Below, one piece after another: positions 35,054 through 43,649 of a stretch of 64,000 bases of DNA (its first letter is position 1; each line of letters opens with the position of its first letter). The stretch lies in assembly GCA_937922675.1 (NCBI GenBank), contig CALAJN010000009.1, positions 186,001-250,000 on the forward strand. Reading direction: 5' to 3'. Source of the DNA: an uncultured Granulosicoccaceae bacterium (GTDB taxonomy: Bacteria > Pseudomonadota > Gammaproteobacteria > Granulosicoccales > Granulosicoccaceae). The position numbers and the translations under genes were made by a program. A model generated the notes under the pieces. The model saw only the letters and a program-made list of their open reading frames with translations, was not told the DNA's origin and did not search any database.

Positions 35054-35923
35054 TCACAAGAAAGGTCGAAGCTCGTCAAGAAGTGCTGCGTGTAAACGCG
35101 GATTGGCGGCCGCCAGAACGCTACCGCCAAGTGCGTCATTTCCGCGCCAGTCGCTGACGACACCACCGGCACCTCTCACAAGAGCGGTCACCGCTGCCAG
35201 ATCCCAAGGCGCAAGATCAGATTCGATGACCACATCCACACGCCCGGCAGCCAACAAGGCGTAACCATAGGCATCCGTACCAAAGCGTGTCATGGCCAGC
35301 TTGCGCCGCACCGCAGCAAATGCTTGTTGCTGCCGGGCGTCAGTGAACATGTCCGGTGTGGTGCAACACATCAATGCGTCCTGCATCGCCACCTTATCGC
35401 GCGCACGCAATCGGGTCTCGCTATCCGCGCGCTTCATGATGCTTTTACCTGCCATGCCCAGGTAGCACTCTCCGATGGCAGGAAAGTCTGCTACACCGAG
35501 AATCGGCTTGCCGCCATCACAGAGTGCTATGAGAGTGCTCCAGAGCGGCACGCCAGCCACAAACGCGCGTGTGCCATCAATCGGATCGACTACCCACTCC
35601 AGCCTGCGAGAGATATCGCCAGACGTACCGACCATCTCGTGGCCCCCGGATATCTGGCCGCAGGAAGCCTCACTCTGCGACTCCTCGCCGACAAACGCGA
35701 TATCAGGCGCTGCGCGCTGTAGATGATCCCTTATCAGGCGCTCACATTCACGATCGATCTCGGTTACAGGATCGACGTCCGCGTGCGGATCGAGCGCCTT
35801 GTTGTCGACTACAAGTGCGCTCCTGAACCCGGCAAGACTGACAGGGCGCACCGCCTCTGCCGCTTGTTGAGCAATGCGCAACAACTCATCCATGGTGTGC
35901 GACTCGCTTGTCTCGTTGTTCAT
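35054..35923 (-). CDS. Inositol monophosphatase-family phosphatase, HisN-like
   Basis: A 289-residue Mg-dependent phosphatase. Metal motifs are GEES (first Glu), DPIDGTRAFV and APWDLAAVTALV. The DGTRAF variant with RTAL-type neighbours and VAGVPLWSTLIAL is typical of the IMPase branch that dephosphorylates histidinol phosphate (HisN), as opposed to inositol monophosphatase SuhB, which usually has DGTTNF. No histidine genes are adjacent, so this is a subfamily judgement. ATG 35923 opens on a 218-bp gap with a large hairpin. Confidence 0.84.
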   Translation of the reverse strand: MNNETSESHTMDELLRIAQQAAEAVRPVSLAGFRSALVVDNKALDPHADVDPVTEIDRECERLIRDHLQRAAPDIAFVGEESQSEASCGQISGGHEMVGTSGDISRRLEWVVDPIDGTRAFVAGVPLWSTLIALCDGGKPILGVADFPAIGECYLGMAGKSIMKRADSETRLRARDKVAMQDALMCCTTPDMFTDARQQQAFAAVRRKLAMTRFGTDAYGYALLAAGRVDVVIESDLAPWDLAAVTALVRGAGGVVSDWRGNDALGGSVLAAANPRLHAALLDELRPFL

Positions 35924-35981
35924 CGTGATGCAAATACGGTGGATGCCCGATTACTGACATCAAAGAGGCGCTCCGGGTAAA

Positions 35982-36040
35982 GCGCCATGTGCGCCGCTTG
36001 CCTGCGACACATTGCGCGATAAGCGGTGCGTACATGGCGC
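35982..36040. repeat. Large imperfect inverted repeat in a divergent promoter gap
   Basis: GCGCCATGT (35982-35990) pairs with ACATGGCGC (36032-36040), and inside it CCGCTT pairs with AAGCGG, with one mismatch and a short bulge between. The total is about 17 paired bases around a 21-nt loop. An alternative shorter hairpin GGCGCT/AGCGCC overlaps its left arm. It lies between the divergent HisN-like gene and the small lipoprotein gene. It could be a repetitive extragenic element, an attenuator or a small RNA; nothing identifies which. Confidence 0.55.
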
Positions 36041-36141
36041 GAGAGCGTCTAACTGTAAATCGTAGTAAAGAATTGTCATGACCTGGCTTGCAGGTAAGAG
36101 CGAGCTTTCTACTCTCCTGAGCCCGCCCGGATCGCAACGCA

Positions 36142-36456
36142 TTGGAAGTGACGCCTGTTAACCTTATCGCGTGTGAAAGCCCAGTGCGCCAGATCGATGG
36201 CATCTCAGGTGCGCGCGCCAAGTCGCGAAATCGGCATCTACTGCGAGCAGGCGTGTGTTTGGCAGTCACACTCCTCACCACAGCCTGCGCTTCTCTGGAT
36301 CTGAAGCAGGCCACCTATCAGGCCCTTCGCCAAAGTGACTGCCGCCTCAATCAGTTGAATGAGGTGTGCCAACAGAACTATTCCAACGAGTATCGAGAGT
36401 ACACTCGCATGCGTCAGAATTTTATCCGAGAGACTCGCCAGGCACGCCGCATCTAG
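36142..36456 (+). CDS. Small putative lipoprotein
   Basis: The frame opens with TTG 36142; a GTG at 36184 is another possible start and no ATG is available. The product has a basic region followed by a hydrophobic stretch ending TTACASLDL, a good lipoprotein signal. The remaining 50 or so residues are polar with two cysteines (SDCRLNQLNEVCQQNYSNEY) and an Arg-rich end. I recognise no family. It ends 10 bases before the GDPD start, so the two are probably co-transcribed. Confidence 0.55.
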   Translation: MEVTPVNLIACESPVRQIDGISGARAKSRNRHLLRAGVCLAVTLLTTACASLDLKQATYQALRQSDCRLNQLNEVCQQNYSNEYREYTRMRQNFIRETRQARRI

Positions 36457-36466
36457 ATTTATCGGC

Positions 36467-37231
36467 ATGGACAGAAACACCACATTTCCCACGGTTATCG
36501 CTCACCGCGGGGCCTCCGGGTCAGCACCGGAGAACTCACTTTCTGCCTTGTCTCTGGCCGCAGACCAAGGCGCCAAAGCGGTAGAAATCGATGTCAATAT
36601 CAGTAGCGACGGCATCGCGTACGTACATCACGATGAGCGGCTAGAGCGCTGTACTGATGGGACCGGCTTGTTGCATGAAACCCCTTCCACTCAGCTGGAT
36701 GCACTGCACGCCAGCGCAGAATTTGAAGGTTTTGAAAACGAGCCACTGCCACGACTTGAGACCGTCATTCAGTTGGTCCTGCAGCGCGGCATGGCGCTCA
36801 ATCTGGAAATCAAGCCGCCGCGCGGACGAGCCCACATCACCACAGAGGCGATCTGCTCGGTGCTCGAGGACAAGTGGCCCGCCAGCGCCACATTGGTGTT
36901 GTCGAGCTTTGATCAGGACGCACTCAAGCACGCCATGCAGATCGCCCCTGCTCTGCCAAGAGCCCTTCTGGTCGGCCCGATACCGACTGACTGGCAGGCT
37001 GGCATGCACGCGGTGGGCGCCAGCAATCTGCATTGCTCGGTAAAGGGTTTTGATGCGGTACAAGCGCGCGTCCTGCAAGACGCTGGACATGGTGTGTATT
37101 GCTATACCGCCAACAACGACGACACAGCCATCGGCTTGCTGGACGCGGGAGCAGATGGTGTGTTTACAGATTGGCCGGGGCGTCTACTGGCAGCGTTGGA
37201 AGCTCAACGCCGATCTCGGCCGCACGCTTGA
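36467..37231 (+). CDS. Glycerophosphodiester phosphodiesterase
   Basis: A 254-residue cytoplasmic GDPD-family TIM barrel. Catalytic residues appear as HRGASGSAPENS (first His and Glu), VEIDVNISSDG (metal Glu and Asp) and VHHDERLERCTDG (second His), followed by LNLEIKPP. It releases glycerol 3-phosphate from phospholipid headgroup diesters. ATG 36467 is the family start; 36 residues upstream in frame are rejected because they run antiparallel to the lipoprotein gene's 3' end. Its last 68 bases overlap the convergent hydrolase gene. Confidence 0.92.
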   Translation: MDRNTTFPTVIAHRGASGSAPENSLSALSLAADQGAKAVEIDVNISSDGIAYVHHDERLERCTDGTGLLHETPSTQLDALHASAEFEGFENEPLPRLETVIQLVLQRGMALNLEIKPPRGRAHITTEAICSVLEDKWPASATLVLSSFDQDALKHAMQIAPALPRALLVGPIPTDWQAGMHAVGASNLHCSVKGFDAVQARVLQDAGHGVYCYTANNDDTAIGLLDAGADGVFTDWPGRLLAALEAQRRSRPHA

Positions 37232-38120
37232 ACAGCTGCCCGGGTAACTTGTCGGGCAGACCCTGCATAACCGCGTTGAGAATGTCCGGCCAGATACGCT
37301 CCCAACAACAGCCATGCGTGAATCCCTGGATTTGCGCTGCGTTGGCTGATGGCTGGGCGGCGATATAGCGTTTCACGATCGTGGGCGGTATCACCGCATC
37401 ACGCCCGCCAAGCAGATGCCATTGAGCGACCGACGCGGGTAATAAAGGTCTCTGCGCCGGATTAAGCGAGCCGTAGAGAGGCGTATAGCCGTGGTGATCT
37501 GTCCATGCATCGATATCAAGATTGCCCGCAATGGTCAGGACATCGGAAACGCGATCGAGTCGCTCCGAGAGCAGCAGTGCAAGCGCACCACCACCGCTAT
37601 GGCCAATGAGCCTGAGGCTCGGCTCACCGCGCTCGATGGCAATGCGCCGAATGGCTGCTGCCATGGCGCTCACCACAAGCTCTGAATACCGGTCTGATGT
37701 CCATAAGCGGCTATCGCAACCGGGCTCTCTGGATGTGCCGTTGTAGCAAGGCCGCCCCACATAAACCGAGGAGTTTGCATCCATGGCCATCAGGCGCAGC
37801 ATCAGCGGACTGCGCGGGGTGGGATCCGGCATGATGATGGTGCGCTGCCGCCACGGGCTTCCATCACCTTCAAGGTAGATATGAAGTACGTCGTCGCGGG
37901 CCAGATCACGGCTGCTGATGCGGCCGGCTATTATCCCGGCGGAGCGGGCAGGCGACTTGCCAGAAAAAGGTGCGTTGGCAAACACCGTCATCCGAAAGCC
38001 TGAATGGATGACCGAGCCGCGCTCGAATCCTTGCGAATCCGCCAGAGCCCTGAGACGGCTGGTTGGCGACGCACAGCCTGCGATGAGCAGGCAGATCAGT
38101 ACTAACGACAAACGACCCAT
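37164..38120 (-). CDS. Lipoprotein alpha/beta hydrolase
   Basis: A 318-residue exported protein. The lipoprotein signal ends LLIAGC (Cys16). The hydrolase fold is marked by the nucleophile elbow GHSGGG in LRLIGHSGGGALALLLSERL, a likely acid Asp in LLGGRDAVIPP, and a late His in GFTHGCCWERIW. Substrate unknown; the family includes esterase-like surface proteins. Two to four cysteines may form disulfides. The 3' end overlaps the GDPD gene by 68 bases on the opposite strand, both proteins keeping sensible C-termini. Transcription probably follows tRNA-Glu, which lies 25 bases upstream on the same strand. Confidence 0.82.
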   Translation of the reverse strand: MGRLSLVLICLLIAGCASPTSRLRALADSQGFERGSVIHSGFRMTVFANAPFSGKSPARSAGIIAGRISSRDLARDDVLHIYLEGDGSPWRQRTIIMPDPTPRSPLMLRLMAMDANSSVYVGRPCYNGTSREPGCDSRLWTSDRYSELVVSAMAAAIRRIAIERGEPSLRLIGHSGGGALALLLSERLDRVSDVLTIAGNLDIDAWTDHHGYTPLYGSLNPAQRPLLPASVAQWHLLGGRDAVIPPTIVKRYIAAQPSANAAQIQGFTHGCCWERIWPDILNAVMQGLPDKLPGQLFKRAAEIGVELPTLPVDAPANL

Positions 38121-38144
38121 GTCAAACCCAATGGGAAGCGAAGA

Positions 38145-38220
38145 TGGCGTCCCCTAGGGGACTCGAACCCCTGTTACCGCCGTGAAAGGGCGGTGTCCTA
38201 GGCCACTAGACGAAGGGGAC
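38145..38220 (-). tRNA. tRNA-Glu (anticodon UUC)
   Basis: 76 nt including encoded CCA. The acceptor stem GTCCCCT pairs with AGGGGAC, the T-loop is GTTCGAGT, and the anticodon loop CCTTTCACG carries TTC. It is nearly identical to the E. coli tRNA-Glu sequence I remember. Confidence 0.97.
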
Positions 38221-38261
38221 GCAGTTGATTGCCGAGATGACCCGGCTCCTTCGTGCCCGGA

Positions 38262-38267
38262 AGTATA
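38262..38267 (-). promoter_or_regulatory. Probable -10 element for tRNA-Glu
   Basis: On the minus strand TATACT lies about 42 bases before the tRNA and just after the GGDEF gene stop, followed by a GC-rich discriminator (TCCGGGCACG) typical of stable-RNA promoters. No good -35 is visible at 16-18 bases. Confidence 0.45.
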
Positions 38268-38274
38268 ACGGATT

Positions 38275-39210
38275 TCAAGCGGCATCCGGGCCTTCATCAG
38301 GATCGAATTGTTGATCATCTGTATGCAGGGACCTCACTCGATTGCGACCACTGCGATGCGCGATGGACAGTGCATCTCTCGCTCGGTCGAGCAACTGTGT
38401 TGCGTTGTCCAGATCAGACAGCGAAGCAACCCCTGCACTAGCGGTCAATACGAATCGCACATTCTCAAGGCTAACGCAGCGGTCAACGCGCTCTCGCAGT
38501 CGGTCAGCAAGGGTTACGGCCTCTTCAAGATCAGTATCGGGCAAGGTCACACAAAAAGCGTCGCCATCGCTCCTGAAGACGAGATCGGTACGACGGAGGG
38601 ACTCTCCAAGCGTGTCTGCTACCGCTCGCCACGCTTGCTCGCCCACGGCTGTGCCGTGATGCTCGCTTATTGACTCAAGATAGTCGACGCTGAACAGAAT
38701 CACTGACAGCGGCAGACCCGAGCGTCGTGCAGCACGCACCTCACGTGGTAACTGCTGCTCCAGGCACTCAAGATTGCGAAGACCGGTAGGCGCATCGGTC
38801 ATGGCAGCCAACAAGGCCTCATGATGAGCCAGCGCGTTATCCAGGGGATAAACCAGATTCTCTGCCACTCGCTCAGCTTCTCGCTCCTCTCGGGCAGAGA
38901 ACGCCTTTGTCCGAGCCAGCTCTATCTCGCCAAGCGGCCTATCTCCCAATTTGAGTTCAAAGCGCTGACGATGCTGCCCCATGACGCCGAGGGTCAGGTC
39001 CACTCCTCGATCGCTGGCATGAAAGCGCAATCCATCAAAGAGCACGAAGGCCTGCCCTTCTGCCATCACGCAATCAAACAACAATTCAAGATCGAGTTTG
39101 CGATGCAAACTCGCACTGAATTCCAATTGTCTCAGCTGCACGTCCAGTCGTTGCTCACGCACAACGGACAAGGCAGTAACATTGGATCTCGCTTGGGAAC
39201 TGGCAGCCAT
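38275..39210 (-). CDS. Degenerate GGDEF-domain protein
   Basis: A 311-residue protein without membrane segments. Residues about 1-140 are an unrecognised sensory-like region. The C-terminal part follows the diguanylate cyclase fold (about 148-300): RNLECLEQQLPREVRAARR, then the strand LSVILFSVDYLESISEHHG and the signature region VFRSDGDAFCVTLP. The catalytic GGDEF motif has become DGDAF, losing the essential Glu, and the first metal Asp of the family (LDID) is replaced by Ser in LFSVD. It should be unable to make c-di-GMP and may act as a binding or scaffold protein. It lies downstream of fliA and the GYF_2 gene. Confidence 0.82.
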   Translation of the reverse strand: MAASSQARSNVTALSVVREQRLDVQLRQLEFSASLHRKLDLELLFDCVMAEGQAFVLFDGLRFHASDRGVDLTLGVMGQHRQRFELKLGDRPLGEIELARTKAFSAREEREAERVAENLVYPLDNALAHHEALLAAMTDAPTGLRNLECLEQQLPREVRAARRSGLPLSVILFSVDYLESISEHHGTAVGEQAWRAVADTLGESLRRTDLVFRSDGDAFCVTLPDTDLEEAVTLADRLRERVDRCVSLENVRFVLTASAGVASLSDLDNATQLLDRARDALSIAHRSGRNRVRSLHTDDQQFDPDEGPDAA

Positions 39211-39328
39211 GAGACTCAGCCTCGATGGTGGGTTTGACTGTGTCTTGCAATGCGCGGACCAGTCACGCTGACAGCGCGGCTGGCTGACCTGTTCATTTCA
39301 GGTCTGCTCGTTCCGCGCCGCAGATAGC

Positions 39329-39784
39329 TCACACTCCAGCAGTTGCTGTCGCATTCAGCCACAGTGCAACGCACAAGGCTGCCATGGTCAGGCCGAGTAG
39401 AGACCACGGAAGGAAGCGCGAGGACACCGACCGCTCGTGAGGTCCTGATAACCAGGCATCACGAACACGCTCCTGTGGCGTCGGCGGCTCGGAGGCGCGC
39501 CTCTCACCACTATCACCCTCACCACGGCTACCACCGCGCTCATCCGCAGCCGAGTGACTCGCTAGAAAGCGCTGCCAACCCGTCTCGGATTCCAGATCGA
39601 GTAGTTCCTCGGGAATCAATTCAGGGACCTGAGTTACTGGCTCCCACATTTGTCCGTCACGACTGACGCGGTCAGTGTTGCGCACGCGTCCAAGCAGTAG
39701 AAAACGACCCACCTCATCCGGTGAGAACGGGCCCTGCACACGCGAGCCTTTCTGCACAAACCATTCGTCTTGCTGAGTCACCAT
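39329..39784 (-). CDS. GYF_2-domain membrane protein
   Basis: A 151-residue protein. The N-terminal segment, WFVQKGSRVQGPFSPDEVG followed by LLLGRVRNTDRVSRDGQMW, is the GYF_2 (DUF4339) fold, a proline-rich peptide-binding module. A charged, low-complexity linker (about 75-120) leads to one C-terminal membrane helix (about 127-147), so the domain faces the cytoplasm. It starts 37 bases after the fliA stop and may be co-transcribed with it. No specific function can be given. Confidence 0.75.
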   Translation of the reverse strand: MVTQQDEWFVQKGSRVQGPFSPDEVGRFLLLGRVRNTDRVSRDGQMWEPVTQVPELIPEELLDLESETGWQRFLASHSAADERGGSRGEGDSGERRASEPPTPQERVRDAWLSGPHERSVSSRFLPWSLLGLTMAALCVALWLNATATAGV

Positions 39785-39821
39785 AAGTCGTAATCCGGGG
39801 CGCCCGTTCCAGCCGAGTGAC

Positions 39822-40550
39822 TCAGCGTTTGGTCCATTCGGACAAACGAACCTTGAGACGATTCAGTGCCTGCCCGTGTATTTGACAAACGCGTGACTCA
39901 CTCACACCCAGGATCTCGCCAATCTCTCGAAGATTGAGATCCTCGTCATAGTAGAGAGACATGACCAAGCTCTCTCGCTCGGGCAAGTTCTTGATCGCCA
40001 GCGCAAGAGCAGACCGAAAGGATTGATACTCAACCTGCTCACCAGGCGTGGCTTCATCGCTCTGCGGCAGGGCAATGGTCTCGCCGGTGTTCTCGTCTGG
40101 CTGATCGAAGCTGAACACATGTGCTGCCGAACTCTCGGTCAGTATCGTGTGGTACTGGCCCAGATCAATGCCAAGCTTGTCAGCAACATCTCGAGCCTTG
40201 GCATCACGACCAGTGCCCTGCTCGAGCTTGCGCAACTCTTCGGCCGCCTCACGAGACTTGCGGTGTACCGAGCGCGGCGTCCAGTCCGAACGGCGGATCT
40301 CGTCGAGCATCGCGCCTCTGACGCGAATGCCTGCATAGGTCTCAAAGCTTGCGCCCTGGGATTCGTCGTAGTGTTTCTTGGCCTCCAGCAAGCCGATCAT
40401 TCCGGCCTGAATCAGGTCTTCGGCCTGAACACTGGGTGGCAGTCGGTTCATCAGGTGGAAAGCGATACGCTTGACCAGGTTGCCGTGTTTGGCAACGACC
40501 GAGTCAGGCTCTACCGTCACCACCTCGTTGTACATCGCATGTGCGTTCAT
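39822..40550 (-). CDS. fliA: Flagellar sigma factor FliA (sigma-28)
   Basis: A 242-residue sigma factor with regions 2, 3 and 4. Region 2 reads LVKRIAFHLMNRLPPSVQ and EDLIQAGMIGLLEA, then FETYAGIRVRGAMLDEIRR. Region 4 reads LPERESLVMSLYYDEDLNLR and EILGVSESRVCQIHGQAL. These are characteristic of the late flagellar sigma factor. ATG 40550 overlaps the FlhG-like gene by 4 bases (ATGA); further upstream in-frame sequence is antisense-like and rejected. FliA transcribes flagellin, motor and chemotaxis genes, none of which are in this window; the likely anti-sigma FlgM lies 3.1 kb away. Confidence 0.95.
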   Translation of the reverse strand: MNAHAMYNEVVTVEPDSVVAKHGNLVKRIAFHLMNRLPPSVQAEDLIQAGMIGLLEAKKHYDESQGASFETYAGIRVRGAMLDEIRRSDWTPRSVHRKSREAAEELRKLEQGTGRDAKARDVADKLGIDLGQYHTILTESSAAHVFSFDQPDENTGETIALPQSDEATPGEQVEYQSFRSALALAIKNLPERESLVMSLYYDEDLNLREIGEILGVSESRVCQIHGQALNRLKVRLSEWTKR

Positions 40551-41446
40551 GCTGCAGCTCTCACCAGGTGGGGGTCGGCGGCTTGTACCAGTCGCTCGAC
40601 AAAAAATTCGATGTGGCCCGAAGGGGAAACCGGGCGTGGCCAACGCGCCATGCGGTCAGCCAGTTTTGTCAGTGCCATTGCGCCCGCAGAGCGTGGATGC
40701 TGTTCGATGACAGCTGTACCCGCCGCAGCAGCCTGGGCAATACGTGGATCGTCAGGAATTGATCCGGCATGTTCGATCAACACGTCAAGGCCGCCTGTGA
40801 CACCGCGTTCCAGTTGCGCGAAGACCTCACGGCCGTGGTGAGCGCTGCGGGTGCGGTTGACCACCACTTTAAAGCGACTCACGTCGTAGCTGGACTGGAG
40901 CTCATGCACAGCAGAAACTGCGCCATCGATAGCAGCAGGATCCTCGGTTGTAACGAGAAGGATCTCGCGAGCCGAGCTCGTGTACGCCAGATTGGCGTCT
41001 GTAAATCCAGAAGGAGTGTCCACAATCAAGGTATCGGCGGACACCCCGAGGTTACTGAAGAGCCCGATCAGCCTTGCATGATCAAAATGCGACAAACGCG
41101 ACATTCCAATGTCACCATACTGCGACGCAATCACACTTAATCCCTCAGGCCCTTCGAGCCTCAGTTCATCAAGCGAGAGTTGGCCGTTGAGCACGCTGTC
41201 AATGCGTCCTGTTGGCCGCAGCCCCAAGACACGCGCGACCCCCCCTTGCGCAAAGCCTGCATCAAACAACAAGGCAGAGTCGCCACGCATCGCCATCGAC
41301 ACAGCAACGTTGGCCGCGATCACAGACGTGCCAACGCCGCCCTTGACACCGCTGACCGCAATCGAAAGCACCGGGCGCTGACGCAACACAGCGTGACGTG
41401 CGCTGCTGTCAACCGAGACCTCTTCAGGCAAGCTCACCCAAGGCAC
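40547..41446 (-). CDS. FlhG/FleN-like MinD-family ATPase
   Basis: A 299-residue ParA/MinD-type ATPase. The deviant Walker A reads SGVKGGVGTSVIAANVAVSM, and a Walker B-like strand reads TLIVDTPSG. In other FlhG proteins the switch region is DADLGLANVD; here it is FDAGFAQGGVARVLGL, so the second Asp is missing. Position between fleQ and fliA on the same strand supports FlhG, which restrains FleQ and sets flagellar number. Start is GTG 41446. The altered switch motif and its ATPase consequences are worth checking. Confidence 0.82.
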   Translation of the reverse strand: MPWVSLPEEVSVDSSARHAVLRQRPVLSIAVSGVKGGVGTSVIAANVAVSMAMRGDSALLFDAGFAQGGVARVLGLRPTGRIDSVLNGQLSLDELRLEGPEGLSVIASQYGDIGMSRLSHFDHARLIGLFSNLGVSADTLIVDTPSGFTDANLAYTSSAREILLVTTEDPAAIDGAVSAVHELQSSYDVSRFKVVVNRTRSAHHGREVFAQLERGVTGGLDVLIEHAGSIPDDPRIAQAAAAGTAVIEQHPRSAGAMALTKLADRMARWPRPVSPSGHIEFFVERLVQAADPHLVRAAA

Positions 41447-41758
41447 CTCACGAGTGAGAGGCCGGCGAGCCGATAGTCACGACAGGCGGTCGCGGTCAAA
41501 AGCGTGATCCTCCAAAGACGGTAGAGCGACCGATCACCCGTCTGCAAGCGCAGTGGGCAAGTCGCGTAAGTTGACCGTCAGCGGAGCAAGTCTTGAACCA
41601 CGTGGCACTTTGAGGGCCCAAGCAGGCCGATTACAGCAGTCGAAATGCGTAAATTTGAGATCAGGCGCTCATTTACGCGCATTGATCTCTCGGGAACCCC
41701 TTCGGCCCGAGCTGGCGCAAGCCAGATCCTCGGACCGACTCGGGCTCGATCAACCGCG
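41447..41758. other. Gap between fleQ and the FlhG-like gene with nested hairpins
   Basis: No gene is seen in these 312 bases. Near the fleQ stop is a nested structure: GCCCGAG/CTCGGGC (41705-41711 with 41739-41745) around CTGGC-GCAA-GCCAG (41712-41725), a GNRA-type loop. Further on GAGATCA/TGATCTC (41657-41663 with 41683-41689) with inner GCGC pairs forms a second stem. They could end fleQ transcription. The promoter for flhG-fliA should also be here; no clear element was found. Confidence 0.55.
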
Positions 41759-43213
41759 TCAGGAAACCTCTTCTGGACGCTGAATGCCGTACTTGCGCAT
41801 TTTCTCGACGAGCGTGGTGCGACGAATCTCGAGGCGATTGGCAGCATGTGCAACCACCCCAGAGCACTCATCAAGCGCCTGCTCAATCAGGGCAATCTCG
41901 ATATCGGTCAGGTGCTGCTTGAGATCGATGCCGTCGCGCGGCAGGCGCGGCTTGTTGTTCAAGGCCACCTGCGGCATGCCTTGCATCATCGGCAACGCCG
42001 GCACGTCCTGCTCGTCCAGACGGGTAGAAGAGGCACGCCCGTGCGGTGACATCTTGGAGGGGAGATCGCCGGCATCGACCACACCATAAGGGTGCAGGAT
42101 CGTCATGCGCTCCATCAGATTGGCAAGCTCACGCACATTGCCGGGCCAGTCGTAGTTGCACAGCGCCATCATGGCGGCCGGTGTCAAACGCACCGAGGAC
42201 TTTTTCTCGTGCTCCAATCGTGTGATCAGCTCGTTGACCAACAGCGGCAGGTCCTCTGATCGGCTCGACAGCGGTGGCATCTCGACCGGAAATACATTGA
42301 GCCGGTAGTACAGATCCTCACGGAAGGTCCCGTCTTCAATCAGTTGCTCCAGATCCCGGTGCGTCGCTGCGACGATGCGCACGTCCGAGCGGATGCTCTT
42401 GTTACTGCCAACACGCTCAAACGAGCGCTCCTGAATGACGCGTAACAATTTGACCTGCATCGGCAGAGGCATGTCGCCGATTTCATCAAGAAAGATCGTG
42501 CCGCCTTCGGCGAGCTCGAAACGGCCCTGCCGAGCACCCACGGCGCCGGTGAAGGACCCCTTCTCATGCCCGAACAGCTCACTTTCGAGCAATTCGCCCG
42601 GGATCGCACCACAGTTGATGGGCACAAAGGGCTTGTTGCGGCGATTGGAGTAATAGTGGATGTTGCGCGCCACTACCTCCTTACCGGTGCCGGACTCGCC
42701 AAGAATCAGCACCGTCGCCTCGGTCGGGGCGACCTGATCGATCATCTTCCGCACACGCTGGATACCGCGGCTGTTACCGACCAGGCTGCGAAACAGCTCT
42801 GGATTCTGTTGCGGCTCGGTACTCGGCTCCACATTGGCCGACCCGCGCACTTCTGCCTTGTGCAATACGTCTGACAAGGCCGAATATCGAATATCGGCCT
42901 TGAGCACACCGATGAACTGCTCGTCAATATCCGCCTGCACCAGGTCGGAGGGCTGTTTACCCAATAGCAATACAAAGGGGGGGCATGCCTCGTGGCGCGC
43001 CTTGAGCTGTCGCGTCCAGTCAACGATGCCGTGGAAGTTAGCCGCCAGTATTGCCCTGAAATTAGCAAGATCACCAAGGCTGTCGACGAGCTCGTGCGAC
43101 GACAGAGTCTTGGTCTCGTAATCGATGAACTCGAGCTGACAAGCCAGCCGCTGAGCGTGGTCCGAGTCCTGATCAACAATGAGAATTTTGCGCGTGTCTT
43201 TTTTACCAGTCAT
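41759..43213 (-). CDS. fleQ: Flagellar master regulator FleQ (sigma-54 activator)
   Basis: A 484-residue enhancer-binding protein. Residues about 1-130 are the FleQ-type receiver-like domain lacking a normal phospho-Asp. The AAA+ domain has Walker A GESGTGKE, the sigma-54 contact loop HEKGSFTGA (GSFTGA instead of GAFTGA), and Walker [18 protein letters not shown]. The C-terminal Fis-type helix-turn-helix is [20 protein letters not shown]. The AAA+ and DNA-binding sequences follow Pseudomonas FleQ closely as I remember it. It switches on early flagellar genes and responds to c-di-GMP and FlhG in that genus. ATG 43213 opens onto a divergent gap shared with flgM. Confidence 0.93.
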   Translation of the reverse strand: MTGKKDTRKILIVDQDSDHAQRLACQLEFIDYETKTLSSHELVDSLGDLANFRAILAANFHGIVDWTRQLKARHEACPPFVLLLGKQPSDLVQADIDEQFIGVLKADIRYSALSDVLHKAEVRGSANVEPSTEPQQNPELFRSLVGNSRGIQRVRKMIDQVAPTEATVLILGESGTGKEVVARNIHYYSNRRNKPFVPINCGAIPGELLESELFGHEKGSFTGAVGARQGRFELAEGGTIFLDEIGDMPLPMQVKLLRVIQERSFERVGSNKSIRSDVRIVAATHRDLEQLIEDGTFREDLYYRLNVFPVEMPPLSSRSEDLPLLVNELITRLEHEKKSSVRLTPAAMMALCNYDWPGNVRELANLMERMTILHPYGVVDAGDLPSKMSPHGRASSTRLDEQDVPALPMMQGMPQVALNNKPRLPRDGIDLKQHLTDIEIALIEQALDECSGVVAHAANRLEIRRTTLVEKMRKYGIQRPEEVS

Positions 43214-43649
43214 TCCGTCTCTCCATCCGACGTGCGGCGAATTCGGTCGCCAGCGAGTAGGTCGTGGTCAGAGCATAGAAGAGAGAAACGACAAGACAAA
43301 GTTTTGACGAGTGTCGAAGCGGAAATAACCCGTATCACGGAATCAGAACTGGGTCACTCGGGCAAGACTGAGGGCTTGACCGAAGTGGCAAATGCCATGA
43401 CCCGGCACCTGCTTTTCGTGAAGCGGGCAGCCGTACTGAGGCCCCGACCTTCATAGACAGCCATTGGCGCCGATGCACCCAGTATTCAGGGGAAATTGCC
43501 CCGGTCGGGTTCGCGCCGCATCACACTCATTTACGATGTCGGGGGTCGGATTTGCCAGGCAGTAGCGCTGGTCTCCCTGGAGAAAAAAACCAACGAGAAG
43601 CATCCGCGTCGCCGGCCAGGCGGCCAAGGATTACAAAGAGGTATACCCA
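43214..43649. other. Divergent regulatory gap between fleQ and flgM
   Basis: 436 bases without a recognisable gene. Small palindromes occur at 43386-43397 (TGGCA-AA-TGCCA) and at 43489-43502 (GGGG/CCCC). I looked for sigma-28 (TAAAGTTT...GCCGATAA) and sigma-54 (TGGCAC-N5-TTGC) elements and found no good match. The flgM ribosome-binding site AGAGGT lies at 43638-43643. Confidence 0.5.

Noticed and set aside
40023-40841. Plus-strand frame of 272 codons over fliA and the FlhG-like gene
   Set aside because: Antisense to two well-supported flagellar regulators and without family features.
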